A DNA stretch of 64,000 nt from an uncultured Myxococcales bacterium (GCA_903955385.1 CAJBNH010000122.1:51637-115636), one strand, 5' to 3'; shown: positions 1-9,257, numbered from the stretch's first letter. The notes: a model not told the origin generated them from the letters alone. A program made the numbers and translations.

Positions 1-105
1 TGTGGGCGGGGGCGCGTCGCGTCGGGCCTTGAGTGCCGCAGGGTGCGGGGCACGTGGAGCCCGGTGGGCGCGCGGGGTCGACTGCAGGGTCGACGGCGGA
101 CCCGA

Positions 106-1065
106 CTAGACGTCGGACTTCGCGCTCAACACCTGCTCGGCGGAGGTCTTGATGACGGCCATGTCGGGCGCGTCCTTCTTGAGCTCGACGGCGATGGCGC
201 GCATCAGCGTCGCGATCTTGCGGTCGGTGCCGCCAAAGGCTGCGTCTTCGTCCAGCAGGACGCAGAGGGGCTCGGCCATGTCGGCGTAGGTCGCGCTGCC
301 ACCGGCCGAGCCGACCATCAGCGCCATGCCCGTCCAGATGCCGGCCAGATAGTAGCCGTGGGCGCGCTGGGGACCGGCGGCGATGCCCAACATGCCGGCC
401 TTCATCGCGGCCGCGTAGACCATGCCCAGCAGCTCGCCGTCCATCTTCTCGTCGCGCAGGGCAAGCGCGATGAACAGCTTGGCGGTGGTCTGGGTGTCGG
501 CGCTAAGGCCCGACAGGGCGTCGAAGCCGTTCATCAGGTTCGTCGCGAGATCCTTGGCCGCGGCGTCGTTGCCGGCGTTCAGCAGCGTGGGCAGAAAGCC
601 CAGGGCGACGGCGTATTGCAGCACCGCGACGTCCTTGGCCTCAGCGTTGCCGGCGAAGCCCAGCGGGCCTTCCGGCGCCTTGATCTTCGCGGTCTTGGCC
701 AGGTCGATCGACTTGGCGTTGGTCTTGGCGCTGGCCATCTGCGACGCGAGCACCGTCCAGGCGCCCGTGTTGCCGCCGGCCATCAGCATGGGCTGCACGG
801 CGACGGTGTGGCTGGCCAGGAGTTCATCCTTGGTGATCTCGACCTTGGTCAGGTCGACCTTGGGCTTCTCAGGGGCCGGGGCGGGCGCCGCGGCGGCAGC
901 TGGAGCCGGGGCAGCCTCAGCGGGCTTGGCGGCCTCCTTCTTGGCGTCCTTGGTGGCGGCGGCCTTCTTGGCAGCGGGCTTCTGGGCGAGCGCCGGAGCG
1001 CCCACCAAGGCCAGCGCGGCCACCAGGGCAGCAGCGCTCATCATGCGATTCATCAAGCTCTTCAT
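106..1065 (-). CDS. Secreted Ala/Pro/Lys-rich hypothetical protein
   Basis: The product has 319 residues. It begins with a clear Sec signal peptide (charged MKSLMNRMM, hydrophobic stretch, cleavage near APALA-Q), so it should be exported to the periplasm or beyond. Residues about 28-68 are a low-complexity linker of Ala, Lys and Pro, typical of a flexible or envelope-spanning spacer. The remaining roughly 250 residues are Ala/Leu-rich and look alpha-helical. I see no catalytic motif and do not recognise a family. The start is supported by AGGAG seven bases upstream of the ATG. It lies 85 bases downstream of the protease gene on the same strand, so the two may be co-transcribed. Confidence 0.8.
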   Translation of the reverse strand: MKSLMNRMMSAAALVAALALVGAPALAQKPAAKKAAATKDAKKEAAKPAEAAPAPAAAAAPAPAPEKPKVDLTKVEITKDELLASHTVAVQPMLMAGGNTGAWTVLASQMASAKTNAKSIDLAKTAKIKAPEGPLGFAGNAEAKDVAVLQYAVALGFLPTLLNAGNDAAAKDLATNLMNGFDALSGLSADTQTTAKLFIALALRDEKMDGELLGMVYAAAMKAGMLGIAAGPQRAHGYYLAGIWTGMALMVGSAGGSATYADMAEPLCVLLDEDAAFGGTDRKIATLMRAIAVELKKDAPDMAVIKTSAEQVLSAKSDV

Positions 1066-1133
1066 GTTCAGGTCTCCTGTCGTTCGGTGCTGCGTTCAGC
1101 GGTGGGACCGTGTCCCGCGCTCGCGGCGGTCGT

Positions 1134-1169
1134 TACTTCGACGAGATGCGCTACTTCGACGAGATGCGC
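1134..1169. repeat. 18-bp tandem duplication spanning the protease stop codon
   Basis: Two perfect 18-base copies lie head to tail, the unit on the minus strand being GCGCATCTCGTCGAAGTA. The last five codons and stop of the protease gene (R-I-S-S-K-stop) lie in the first copy. The second copy repeats the same codons in the same frame and again ends at a stop codon. It looks like a recent replication-slippage duplication. Confidence 0.85.
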
Positions 1170-2188
1170 TTCTTCCAGTCCAGCCGGCCCATCGCCACCG
1201 AGGCGCACGCCTTGGTGGTGGCCTGCGGCGGGTTGACGACCAGCACCGCGTACACGCCGCTGCCCGGAAGGGTCCACGCCGCGATCAGGTCTTGGGTCAG
1301 CACGCCCTTGCTCATCAGTTGGTCGCCGCGAATCAGGCCGAAGAAGAGGGGCGTATCCGTGGTCTGGAACTTCACCATCGCCACCAGGTCGGCCGTGCCG
1401 ACCACCTGGGCCGACATCACGAGCTTCTGATCGGGCTCCAAGCAGACTTCGCGCTTGACGTCGATCGAGACCGGCAGGTCCTTGGGGCTGAAGGCGTCGG
1501 TCAGGGCCGCGCCGCCGTTGCCGCGGGCGTCGTCGACCACGGTCTTGACCTGCCACGCGGGCGTCGCGAACGACTGACGCAGCGCCAGATTGATCGCCTT
1601 GTTGATGCCGAGCAGGTTGCCGTCCATGTCGTACAGCGGTCCACCGGACGAGCCGCTGGAGATGTCGGCGCTGTGCACGATGTTCTCCGCGCCCTTCTCG
1701 CCAACGACGTTGGTGACCTCGCCGCTGTACACGGACAGGCCCTGGCCGCCGGTGTTGCCGATCGCCTGCACCTTGGTGCCGCGCAGCGACTTCGGGTCGT
1801 CCGGACGCTCGACCAGCCCGAGCTCGCCGACCTCGGATTGTCCTGAGGCCTGCAGGACGGCGATGTCCAAGTCCTCGTTCAGCGAAAGGATCCTGTCGAA
1901 GTTGTACGTGGTGCCGTAGTCGTCCTTGCCTTCCATCTTCAGCGCTTTGCCGGCGACGTGGGCGTTGGTGAGGATGGTGCGGTTGTCGAGCCAGACCGCG
2001 CTGCCGCTCCAACCGGCCTGCTGGATCTGCGTGCCGTCGAACTGGTAGCCGGCGGCGGTGACTTGCAGCGTCTGCTTGCGCCAGTCAACGCCACCACCAC
2101 ACGCGGACGTGAGGGCGACGAGGACCAGCAGGGCCGACATCAGGACGGTGCGCAGCACATGACGGGCTGCGAGACGACCAGAATTCAT
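1151..2188 (-). CDS. Lipoprotein trypsin-like serine protease (S1 family)
   Basis: This 345-aa protein has a lipoprotein signal ending LTSAC, with lipidated Cys30. It is followed by a chymotrypsin-fold protease domain. The catalytic triad is visible as His77 (LTNAHVAG), Asp108 (LDIAVLQ) and Ser181 (GSSGGPLYD, where GSSGGP replaces the usual GDSGGP). No PDZ domain follows, so it is not a standard DegP/HtrA. The C-terminal 120 residues look like a separate beta-rich domain. A GGGAGA sequence lies seven bases before the ATG. It probably cleaves proteins in the periplasm or at the cell surface, anchored by lipid. It is transcribed divergently from the LtaS-like gene, with the secreted Ala/Pro-rich protein downstream. 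Confidence 0.85.
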   Translation of the reverse strand: MNSGRLAARHVLRTVLMSALLVLVALTSACGGGVDWRKQTLQVTAAGYQFDGTQIQQAGWSGSAVWLDNRTILTNAHVAGKALKMEGKDDYGTTYNFDRILSLNEDLDIAVLQASGQSEVGELGLVERPDDPKSLRGTKVQAIGNTGGQGLSVYSGEVTNVVGEKGAENIVHSADISSGSSGGPLYDMDGNLLGINKAINLALRQSFATPAWQVKTVVDDARGNGGAALTDAFSPKDLPVSIDVKREVCLEPDQKLVMSAQVVGTADLVAMVKFQTTDTPLFFGLIRGDQLMSKGVLTQDLIAAWTLPGSGVYAVLVVNPPQATTKACASVAMGRLDWKKRISSK

Positions 2189-2527
2189 CGAGGTTCTCCC
2201 GGGGTTCAGTGCGAGTACCGCGCGCCATCCCCAAAGTCGGGGGAATGCTGGCCGGGTCTTGCAAGGACGATGGAAAGTCGGGCGAGAAGCGCCACACGAT
2301 TGGTAAATCGGCTGTACCGCACATAGGACGCGGCGTCAACGCTTTCGATCTACGGCCGGGGCGCATGGGGGCGCAGTCCAGCGATTCGACAGCAGGCGCT
2401 GGGTGGGACAAGGCTGCCTCTCACCTCGTGCATTCCCGAGTTACTGCACCTAACGGGGAGGCGCGCGCCGTCGCAATTGCGGTTAGGATGCGCCCCTTGC
2501 GGCCTGACCCGCACCGAGATTGTCCCG
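2189..2527. other. Divergent intergenic region
   Basis: These 339 bases separate the minus-strand protease from the plus-strand LtaS-like gene and should hold promoters for both. I see no convincing gene, consensus promoter or strong hairpin. A nine-base direct repeat (AAAGTCGGG) occurs at 2233 and 2274, 41 bases apart. A small minus-strand open frame overlaps the protease but has no coding character. Confidence 0.5.
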
Positions 2528-4792
2528 ATGCCTGACGACCTTCCCCAGTCCGCATCCGCCGCGCCCGCCGGTCAGTCCGACACGGGGGGACGCGCGGCCT
2601 TGCGGGGCGAACGCCTGTCCGAGTGGGTGTCGGGTTTGGGTGTGCTGGCGACCCTTGCGCTGGTGCGGGTGGCCGTGGGTGCCGTGCAGCGTTTGGCCCT
2701 GTTGGCCCGTCCCGACGCGTTCGGGCAGCCGATGGTGAGCAAGCTGGAGTGGTATTGGTTCCACGCCATCGCGCTGGATGCGCTGGAGGCGGGGCTGCTG
2801 GCTTGCCTGCCCGCGCTGCTCTGGACGGTCGCCGTGGCGGTGGCTGCGCCGGGTTCGCGGGTGCTGCGACGGCTGCGCCGGGTGTCGGTGGCGTTGTTGA
2901 TGGCGTTGCTGCTGCTGGTGACGCTGTGGGCGGCGGTGGATCACGAGGTGATGCGCTTCGTTGGCGCACACCTGACGCCGGACTACGTCGAGACCTATGC
3001 CAACCCCGCGTCGATCTTCGAAGTGCTTCGTGCCCTGTGGACCGATCAGGGCGGCCCGTTCCTGCCTGTCGTGCTGCTGGTCGGGTCGCTGACGATCTCG
3101 TTTCTGGCGATGCGCAGGGCGCAGCGGGCAGCCTTGTCGATGCGGCAGGCGGCGCAGCGGATGCTGGGGTTCGGGGTGCTGGTGGCGACCAGCTGGATGT
3201 TGGTGAACGTGTGGTGGCCCGGTCAGTTCCGGCTGTGGCGCTTGGCGACTCCCGTGGAGTTGGTGTGGGGCGCGCTCGGGTCGGGCGCGCTGGTGCATCT
3301 GGACCCGGTCGAGGCGCGCAAGGCCGCCCAAGCGCACCGCGTGCGCTGGGCCCGGGGGCAAGGCCTGACCCAACCGCAGGCCGAAGCAGCGTTTCCCCTG
3401 CCCGACTTTCCGCTGTACCACGCCACGCCGTACGCGCGCTGCCGGTTGGCGGCGGGGGGGCTGGTGCAGGTCGCGGTGGGCCTGAACTGCTCGGCGGATG
3501 CCGACCGGGACGGCGTGCCGTTGAGCCGCGACTGCGACGACGACACGCCACAAGTGCATCCGGACGCTGCAGATCTTCCCGGCGACGGCGTGGACCAGGA
3601 CTGTGACGGCGTGGACGCCCAGCCGTGGAACGTGGTCGTGTTGGTGCTCGAGTCGCACCGTTCGATCAGCGTGGGGCACGTCGGGACGACCAAGGACTCG
3701 TGGTCGCCGCAGCTGGACCGTCTGGCCGCCACCGGCGCGGCGTGGGCGAGGGGCAGCTCGAACGGGGTGCCGACCATCGCGACCTTCATGGCGCTGCACA
3801 CGTCTCTGTTGCCGCATCCGGACGTCTACGTCGCCACGCGATTTGTCGCGGCTGGCATCGTCGGGTTGCCGGACGTCCTGCGGCGACACGGGTATTTCAC
3901 CGCGTTCTTCTCGGCAGCCGACCCGGCGTGGGACAACCAGTCACCGTGGCTCGCCCGCTGGTATGACCACATCGACTTCGACCGCTCGCGAGAATCGGAC
4001 GCGGCGATGTTGCAGCACATGCGGACCTGGCTCTCCCGCGAGCGGCTGACGGAAGGGCGCGATGCGCAAGGCCACATTCGGCCGTTCTTTGCGATGGCGT
4101 TCACCCGCAACAACCACTTTCCGTTCCCCCGCGACGAGGGCGTTGGCACGACGGGACCCGACACGATGGCCGCGCGGATGCGCGACACGATGCGCTACAC
4201 CGACCACCACGTGGCGGCGCTGATCGACGGCCTGCGGAGCGAGCCCTGGTTTGACCACACCGTCTTCCTCATCACGGGCGACCACGGCTTTCCGCTGGGC
4301 GAGCACGGCAACCTGCGCCTCCACGAGACCGCCCACGTCGCGGCGACGGGCGTGCCGATCGTGATCTTGGGCAACCATCCCAAGCTGTTGCGACTGGGCA
4401 GGGGCTTGCGGCCCGAGCCGGCGAGCCACGTGGATCTGGCGCCGACGATTCTGGACCTGCTGGGGATCGACGGTTCCGGTGCATGGATGGGGCGGTCATT
4501 GGTGGGACCGGGGGTGGGCGAGTCGCTGACGATCGCCCGCGGCGGCTGGGCGCTGGAGCGTGGTCGGGAGCGCGCGATCGTGCTGCCGCGGTCATGGCAG
4601 CAGGCCGACGGCGTGACGGTGTACGACCGACTGGCAGATCCCTTGGAGGTTCGACCACTTGCGGACCCTGCCAGGCATGGACCGGCGCTGGCGGCAGAGG
4701 TCGCGCGGGCCGCGCGCTGGATGGCGTGGCTGTATGAAAGGGACCGGCTGTGGCCGCCTCAGGCGATACCCGTTGTGCGCCATCGGCCGTGA
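2528..4792 (+). CDS. LtaS-like membrane sulfatase-fold transferase with MopE metal-binding segment
   Basis: The 754-aa product has about five membrane segments in residues 1-240, then an extracytoplasmic alkaline-phosphatase/sulfatase domain. This is the layout of lipoteichoic-acid synthases and phosphoethanolamine transferases. The likely nucleophile is Thr416 in SNGVPTIATF. Further metal-site motifs are VLES upstream and GDHGFPLGEHG near residue 590. Between the membrane part and the enzyme, residues about 324-360 hold a MopE/thrombospondin-3-like segment (DADRDG, DCDDD, DGVDQDCDG) that should bind calcium or another metal. I chose the ATG at 2528 because upstream codons lack coding character. 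The substrate is unknown; a membrane-lipid head-group transfer is the family expectation. Confidence 0.8.
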   Translation: MPDDLPQSASAAPAGQSDTGGRAALRGERLSEWVSGLGVLATLALVRVAVGAVQRLALLARPDAFGQPMVSKLEWYWFHAIALDALEAGLLACLPALLWTVAVAVAAPGSRVLRRLRRVSVALLMALLLLVTLWAAVDHEVMRFVGAHLTPDYVETYANPASIFEVLRALWTDQGGPFLPVVLLVGSLTISFLAMRRAQRAALSMRQAAQRMLGFGVLVATSWMLVNVWWPGQFRLWRLATPVELVWGALGSGALVHLDPVEARKAAQAHRVRWARGQGLTQPQAEAAFPLPDFPLYHATPYARCRLAAGGLVQVAVGLNCSADADRDGVPLSRDCDDDTPQVHPDAADLPGDGVDQDCDGVDAQPWNVVVLVLESHRSISVGHVGTTKDSWSPQLDRLAATGAAWARGSSNGVPTIATFMALHTSLLPHPDVYVATRFVAAGIVGLPDVLRRHGYFTAFFSAADPAWDNQSPWLARWYDHIDFDRSRESDAAMLQHMRTWLSRERLTEGRDAQGHIRPFFAMAFTRNNHFPFPRDEGVGTTGPDTMAARMRDTMRYTDHHVAALIDGLRSEPWFDHTVFLITGDHGFPLGEHGNLRLHETAHVAATGVPIVILGNHPKLLRLGRGLRPEPASHVDLAPTILDLLGIDGSGAWMGRSLVGPGVGESLTIARGGWALERGRERAIVLPRSWQQADGVTVYDRLADPLEVRPLADPARHGPALAAEVARAARWMAWLYERDRLWPPQAIPVVRHRP

Positions 4793-4795
4793 CGT

Positions 4796-5707
4796 TCAGC
4801 CTGCCGATCGCTCGAACCCCAGACGTTCCTTCAGGAAGCGCTGCACTCGGCCGTGAATGAGACCGGGGAACTCCAGCGGCGTGTAGTGCGAGCCGCCAGC
4901 GATCTCCAACAGCTCTGCCTTCGGAATGCGCGCAGCCATTTCGCGGCTCTGGGAGATCGGCGTGAACAGGTCGCGGTCGCCAGAGACGATCAGCGTCGGC
5001 CGGTCGACAAACGGCAGCAGTGCCGCGGTGCAGTGTTCTCCCAGCGCGTTCAGCGTCGCCATGTAGCGTGGCATGTGCAGCATGGCGACCTGTTCGGCCA
5101 GCGTGACGAACATCTCCTCGTCCAGCGTGTCTCCCACCAGACCCACCAGTCGCAAGGTTCGCAGGGCGGCGCGGGTGCGGGCCAGGCGGCGAGCGACGGG
5201 CTGCAGCGGCTCGGCCAGCGGCGCAATCGACTGCAAAGCGCGCATGATTGCCGGGATGTAGGGCACGACCGGCGACTTGCCCAGCACGGGGGCAAACGCG
5301 GTTGCAAACGGCTTACCGTAGGTGCCGTTGACCAGCACCAGCCCCAGCACCCGGTCGGCCTGGTGACGGTAGAACTCGAACACGACCTGCACGCCCATCG
5401 ACCAGCCGATCAGCACCGTCTGGTCGACGCCGAAGTGGTCCAGCACGGCTCGCAGATCGTCGACCTGCGCTTGCACGGTGTAGTCGCTCCCCGAGGCGCA
5501 TGGTCCCGAGTGGTACAGACCTCGGTAGTCCCAACTGAGGATGCGGTGGTGGGTGCCGAAGTCCTCGATGAAGTACCGCCAGGCGTCGATGTTGCCGCCC
5601 AGACCGTTGGCGAGCATCAGCACGGGCCCGGGACCGGCACCGCACTCGTACACGGCCAGTTGGGTGCCATCGCGGGCCGAGATGCGCGACTCGTGGATCG
5701 GGATCAT
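4796..5707 (-). CDS. Alpha/beta-fold hydrolase
   Basis: This 303-aa protein is a standard single-domain alpha/beta hydrolase. The nucleophile elbow is GWSMGV with Ser103. The acid is probably Asp in SGDRDLF (around residue 245) and the base His in GGSHYTPLEFP (around 272). The oxyanion region LANGLGGN lies near residue 34. No signal peptide is evident, so it should be cytoplasmic; the substrate (ester, lactone or similar) cannot be told from sequence. AAGGAG sits seven bases before the ATG. It is 16 bases downstream of the deacylase gene, so the two are likely one transcript. Its stop is only three bases from the convergent LtaS-like gene. Confidence 0.85.
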   Translation of the reverse strand: MIPIHESRISARDGTQLAVYECGAGPGPVLMLANGLGGNIDAWRYFIEDFGTHHRILSWDYRGLYHSGPCASGSDYTVQAQVDDLRAVLDHFGVDQTVLIGWSMGVQVVFEFYRHQADRVLGLVLVNGTYGKPFATAFAPVLGKSPVVPYIPAIMRALQSIAPLAEPLQPVARRLARTRAALRTLRLVGLVGDTLDEEMFVTLAEQVAMLHMPRYMATLNALGEHCTAALLPFVDRPTLIVSGDRDLFTPISQSREMAARIPKAELLEIAGGSHYTPLEFPGLIHGRVQRFLKERLGFERSAG

Positions 5708-5723
5708 CGAAGAACTCCTTGCT

Positions 5724-6188
5724 TCAGAAGACTTTCTTGGTGTCCAGCAGGATAGTCACCGGGCCCTGGTTGCACAGCGACACGGCCATGTCGGCGGCGA
5801 ACACGCCTTCAGCCACCCGCAGTCCCGCCGTGCGCAGGCCGACCGCCACTTGCTCGACCCGCCGACGGGCCTCGACGGGTTCCATCGCCGTGATGAAGGC
5901 TGGCCGCTTGCCGCGCCGGACGTCGCCGTGCAGGGTGAACTGGCTGATCAGCAACACCTCGCCGCCCGTCTGCACCACGTCCACGTTCATCCGGCCCCCG
6001 GCGTCGGGAAAGATGCGCAATCCTGCGACCTTGTCGACCATCGCCGTCACGTCCGCGTCGCCGTCGTCCTGACCCACCGACAGCAGCACGCACAGCCCGA
6101 ACGGCCTGCCAGCGCCGCCGATGGCGCCCACCACTTGCCCATCGACCGCGACGGATGCCTCGCTGACTCTCTGCACAACTGCCCGCAC
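5724..6188 (-). CDS. dtd: D-aminoacyl-tRNA deacylase
   Basis: The 154-aa product hydrolyses D-amino acids mischarged onto tRNA, a cytoplasmic chiral proofreading step. It matches the family in length and has both diagnostic motifs: SQFTL around residue 77 and NQGPVT near residue 142. The N-terminus MRAVVQRVSEASV is typical. I place the start at a GTG whose upstream GGAGG lies at correct spacing; longer upstream frames are Arg/Pro-rich and not coding. It is the first gene of a pair with the alpha/beta hydrolase. Confidence 0.93.
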   Translation of the reverse strand: MRAVVQRVSEASVAVDGQVVGAIGGAGRPFGLCVLLSVGQDDGDADVTAMVDKVAGLRIFPDAGGRMNVDVVQTGGEVLLISQFTLHGDVRRGKRPAFITAMEPVEARRRVEQVAVGLRTAGLRVAEGVFAADMAVSLCNQGPVTILLDTKKVF

Positions 6189-6349
6189 GCGTGACCTCCC
6201 TTTCTGCGGATACGGCCCCGCCTGCTTGCGCGGTTCCTCACCACGCCTCCATAATCCCCCGTTGCGATTTCGGCCAGTCCCAGTGCGGTCCCGGCCGGAA
6301 CCTCTCCTTGTTCCCGCCGGTTGCGCAAGGCCGGCCGTGGGGTTGCCCG

Positions 6350-7528
6350 ATGCCGTTCGACCTCGCTCAGGCCGCCCGCACGGTTCGCCGTCGGTACAGC
6401 GACGCGATCGGTTTTCGCCAGACGTTGCTGGACCTTCTGTTTGCCGCCGGCTGCAGCGTCCGCGAGCAGGCTGTGGCGCTGGAGCACGGCGATGCCGTTT
6501 TCGTGCGGACGTCCGGTCCCGCGGCGCCAGTCGGTGGCCCCCCGCTGGTGCTCGTCGCCGTCGACCTCGATCCTCCCTCGTCGCTGACGCTGCTGCCTGA
6601 CCGCCCTGCGGCTTGGCCGGTGCCGCTGGCTTCGCTAGGGGGGCCCGCGGTCGCCATCGGCTGGCTCGCGGCCCTGCACGCCCTGTTGCACTCGAATCGT
6701 CAGAGGCCATGGGAGGTTGTGTTCGTCCGCGGTCCTGCGCTGGGGCTAGCCGCCGACCTGCACGCCATGCTGCAGGGGCTGCCGGCCGATGCTGAGGTGG
6801 TTCAGATCGTGCCCGGGCTGCCCGCAGGGGCGGTTCCGGGTGTCGCGCCATTGGATTTGGTGCGGCTGGATCTTGTACGTCCGCGCAACATCTGGCGTTT
6901 TCCTGCGTGCGACCACACGTGGTCCGTCTCGGCAAGTGTGACGGGTGGTGACGCGCTGCCGCGGCTACGGGCCCTGCTCGCGGGTCTTGGCTCAGGAGCG
7001 GCTTGGACGCTGCACGACCTGCACCTTCAGCCCGGTCGCGCGTCGCACCTGTCGGCTGTCCTGCGGACTTCGGTGCCGCTGCCGCAAGACACGGCCTTCA
7101 CCGTGCGCGAGCTGGAGGCAGAGCAACGGTTGCTGTTCCCCGTCAATGACGCCCTGTCCGGCCTCGCGCATCTGTCCGCTCTGCCTGCGGAATTGGTTCA
7201 CGGGCTGGCCGCACCGCTGCACGCCGAGGTCATGCCTGACGGCCTGACGGTGCACGCGCTGGTCGCTGGCTCCGTCGACATCGACACGCTGCCGGACCGC
7301 GTGGGGCCGTTGTCGCTGCAGTGGGACGTCGGCCAGCTGACGCGGCGCACCCCCGCGGTCGAGTTGGACGTGGCTGACGTCCAAGCGGTGCAAGGTCCGC
7401 TGCCGGCAGGGGCTGAGCGGGCCGCCGTGGTCTGGCGCACCCCAAGTCTGGAAGCCGACGACGAGGCCGTCGAATTGGCCCACGCCATCGGACAGTTGCT
7501 GCGCGCTCCGGCAGCTCATCCGGCGTGA
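6350..7528 (+). CDS. Hypothetical protein, possible inactive M20-peptidase-like
   Basis: I do not firmly recognise this 392-aa protein. Its layout recalls M20 zinc peptidases. VLVAVDLDPP sits where the metal-site GHxDxVP motif would be, and GGPAVAIGWLAALHALL where xDMKGGxAA would be. A central region beginning near the His of ACDHTWSVSAS resembles the dimerisation domain. The zinc-binding His and catalytic Glu are not visible, so if the relationship is real this is a non-catalytic relative. There is no signal peptide. I chose the ATG at 6350 because the preceding frame is unlike coding sequence. It ends seven bases before the FAD dehydrogenase start, indicating an operon. Confidence 0.6.
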   Translation: MPFDLAQAARTVRRRYSDAIGFRQTLLDLLFAAGCSVREQAVALEHGDAVFVRTSGPAAPVGGPPLVLVAVDLDPPSSLTLLPDRPAAWPVPLASLGGPAVAIGWLAALHALLHSNRQRPWEVVFVRGPALGLAADLHAMLQGLPADAEVVQIVPGLPAGAVPGVAPLDLVRLDLVRPRNIWRFPACDHTWSVSASVTGGDALPRLRALLAGLGSGAAWTLHDLHLQPGRASHLSAVLRTSVPLPQDTAFTVRELEAEQRLLFPVNDALSGLAHLSALPAELVHGLAAPLHAEVMPDGLTVHALVAGSVDIDTLPDRVGPLSLQWDVGQLTRRTPAVELDVADVQAVQGPLPAGAERAAVVWRTPSLEADDEAVELAHAIGQLLRAPAAHPA

Positions 7529-7535
7529 GGCCCGC

Positions 7536-9257
7536 TTGAAGACCGTTGACCTCCGCCTTCCCCTCGACCCCACCGGACCCGCGCCGGGTGACGGCGACCC
7601 CGCGTTGGTGCGCGCCGTGGCTGTTGCGCTTGGTCTGCGTCCGGGCGACCTGACGACGGTCGTCGTCCGCAAGCGCTCGCTGGACCTGCGCCGTCGTCGC
7701 GAGCCGGCCTGGGTGTTGCGCTGTGACGCCTTCCTGACGGGGGACGTGCCGCCGGATGGGTCGCTGCCGGCGCTGCTGCGGCCTCTGAAGCTGGCCAAGA
7801 AGATCGAGGGGTTGCGGCCGATCGTGGTCGGCTCGGGCCCGGCCGGCCTGTTTGCGGCGCTTGCGTTTGCCGATGCTGGCGTTGCCTGCACGCTGGTCGA
7901 GCGGGGCGGAGCCGTCGAGGACCGCAACTTGCACGTGCGCGACCTGCGCGTCGACGGTCGGCTCAACCCCGAGTCGAACCTGTGCTACGGCGAGGGCGGC
8001 GCGGGGACCTATTCCGACGGCAAGCTGTATACGCGCTCCAAGCACCCGCTGGTGCGCCAGGTCTACGAGCGGCTGGTGGCGCTGGGGGCCAGTCGCGAGA
8101 TCCTCGTGCAGGCGCACCCGCACATCGGCACGAACCGCCTGATTCCACTGATGAAGCTGCTGCGAGCGGCGCTGAGAGAGGCCGGGCATACGCTTGAGTT
8201 TGGCGCGCGGGTCGATGACCTGCTGGTCGACCGCAGCGGCCCACGCCCCCGCGTGATCGGTGTGCGTCTGGCCGACGGGCGCGAGCTGCACGGCGGTCCG
8301 GTGCTGCTGGCGACCGGCCACTCGGCGCGCGACACCTACGCGATGCTGGCCAGTCATGACATCACGATGCAGCGCAAGGACTTTGCGATTGGCGCCCGGG
8401 TCGAGCACCCCCAGGACCTGATCGACGAGGTGCAGCTGGGACCGCTTGCGGGCAGTCCGGCGATCGGACCGGCGGAGTACTTTCTGGCGCAGACGGTGAC
8501 GGGCGGGCGCGGCGTCTACTCGTTCTGCATGTGTCCGGGCGGGTTCGTCCTGCCGTCGCCCACCGCGCTGGAGCACCTCAACGTCAACGGCATGTCGAAT
8601 GCCAACCGAGGGTCCACCTTCGCGAATGCTGCGTGGGTGACGCAGGTGGCGGCCGACGACTTCTTCCTCGAGCAACCGGGCGATCTGGACGACGACCCCC
8701 GGTTCGGCGCGCATGTGGCGGGCGGCGCGCTTGTGGGTTTGGCGCTGCAGGGCGCGCTCGAGCGGGCGGCGTTCCTGGCTGGCGGGGGCGGCTATCGGGC
8801 ACCGGCGCAGCGGCTGGTCGACTTCGTTGCCGAGCGGGACTCTGCGGATCTGCCTGAGAAATCGACCTACCGCCCCGGCGTGACGCCCGCGCGCCTGGAC
8901 CGCTTGCTGCCGTCGCGGTTCGTGCGGGCGCTGCAGCAAGGCGCGCGACAGGTCGACCGCCACCAGCTGCGGGGCTACCTGTCTCGAGAGGCGATGATCG
9001 TGGGGGTCGAGACCACGACGTCGTCGCCCGTGCGCGTCGTGCGCGGTGTCGACCGACAGTCGGTCAGTCACGAAGGGCTGTACCCCTGTGCAGAAGGCGC
9101 AGGCTATGCGGGCGGGATCGTGTCGTCGGCGATTGACGGGATGGTCAGCGCTTATGCGGTGTTGGCTGCGGCGGGCGTCGTGGCGGCGGTCGACCTTCCC
9201 GCCGGCGTGCTACCTGTGCCCGGGGACCCGCGCGGACCGGAACCTGAGGCGGACTAG
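7536..9257 (+). CDS. FAD-dependent dehydrogenase (COG2509 type)
   Basis: The 573-aa product is a cytoplasmic FAD-binding oxidoreductase of the uncharacterised COG2509 type. An N-terminal domain of about 90 residues precedes the dinucleotide-binding motif VVGSGPAGLFAALAFADAG. Family signatures follow: CYGEGGAGTYSDGKLYTR, HPHIGTNRL, and ATGHSARDTY at the second nucleotide contact. A C-terminal GAGYAGGIVSSAIDG binds FAD. The start is a TTG at 7536 preceded by GTGAGG, seven bases after the upstream stop. The substrate is not known for this family. The close coupling suggests its function is linked to the preceding unknown protein. Confidence 0.85.
   Translation: MKTVDLRLPLDPTGPAPGDGDPALVRAVAVALGLRPGDLTTVVVRKRSLDLRRRREPAWVLRCDAFLTGDVPPDGSLPALLRPLKLAKKIEGLRPIVVGSGPAGLFAALAFADAGVACTLVERGGAVEDRNLHVRDLRVDGRLNPESNLCYGEGGAGTYSDGKLYTRSKHPLVRQVYERLVALGASREILVQAHPHIGTNRLIPLMKLLRAALREAGHTLEFGARVDDLLVDRSGPRPRVIGVRLADGRELHGGPVLLATGHSARDTYAMLASHDITMQRKDFAIGARVEHPQDLIDEVQLGPLAGSPAIGPAEYFLAQTVTGGRGVYSFCMCPGGFVLPSPTALEHLNVNGMSNANRGSTFANAAWVTQVAADDFFLEQPGDLDDDPRFGAHVAGGALVGLALQGALERAAFLAGGGGYRAPAQRLVDFVAERDSADLPEKSTYRPGVTPARLDRLLPSRFVRALQQGARQVDRHQLRGYLSREAMIVGVETTTSSPVRVVRGVDRQSVSHEGLYPCAEGAGYAGGIVSSAIDGMVSAYAVLAAAGVVAAVDLPAGVLPVPGDPRGPEPEAD

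Noticed and set aside
2085..2411. A 108-codon minus-strand frame upstream of the protease
   Set aside because: It overlaps the protease start in another frame; its translation is Pro/Ser/Arg-rich without coding character.
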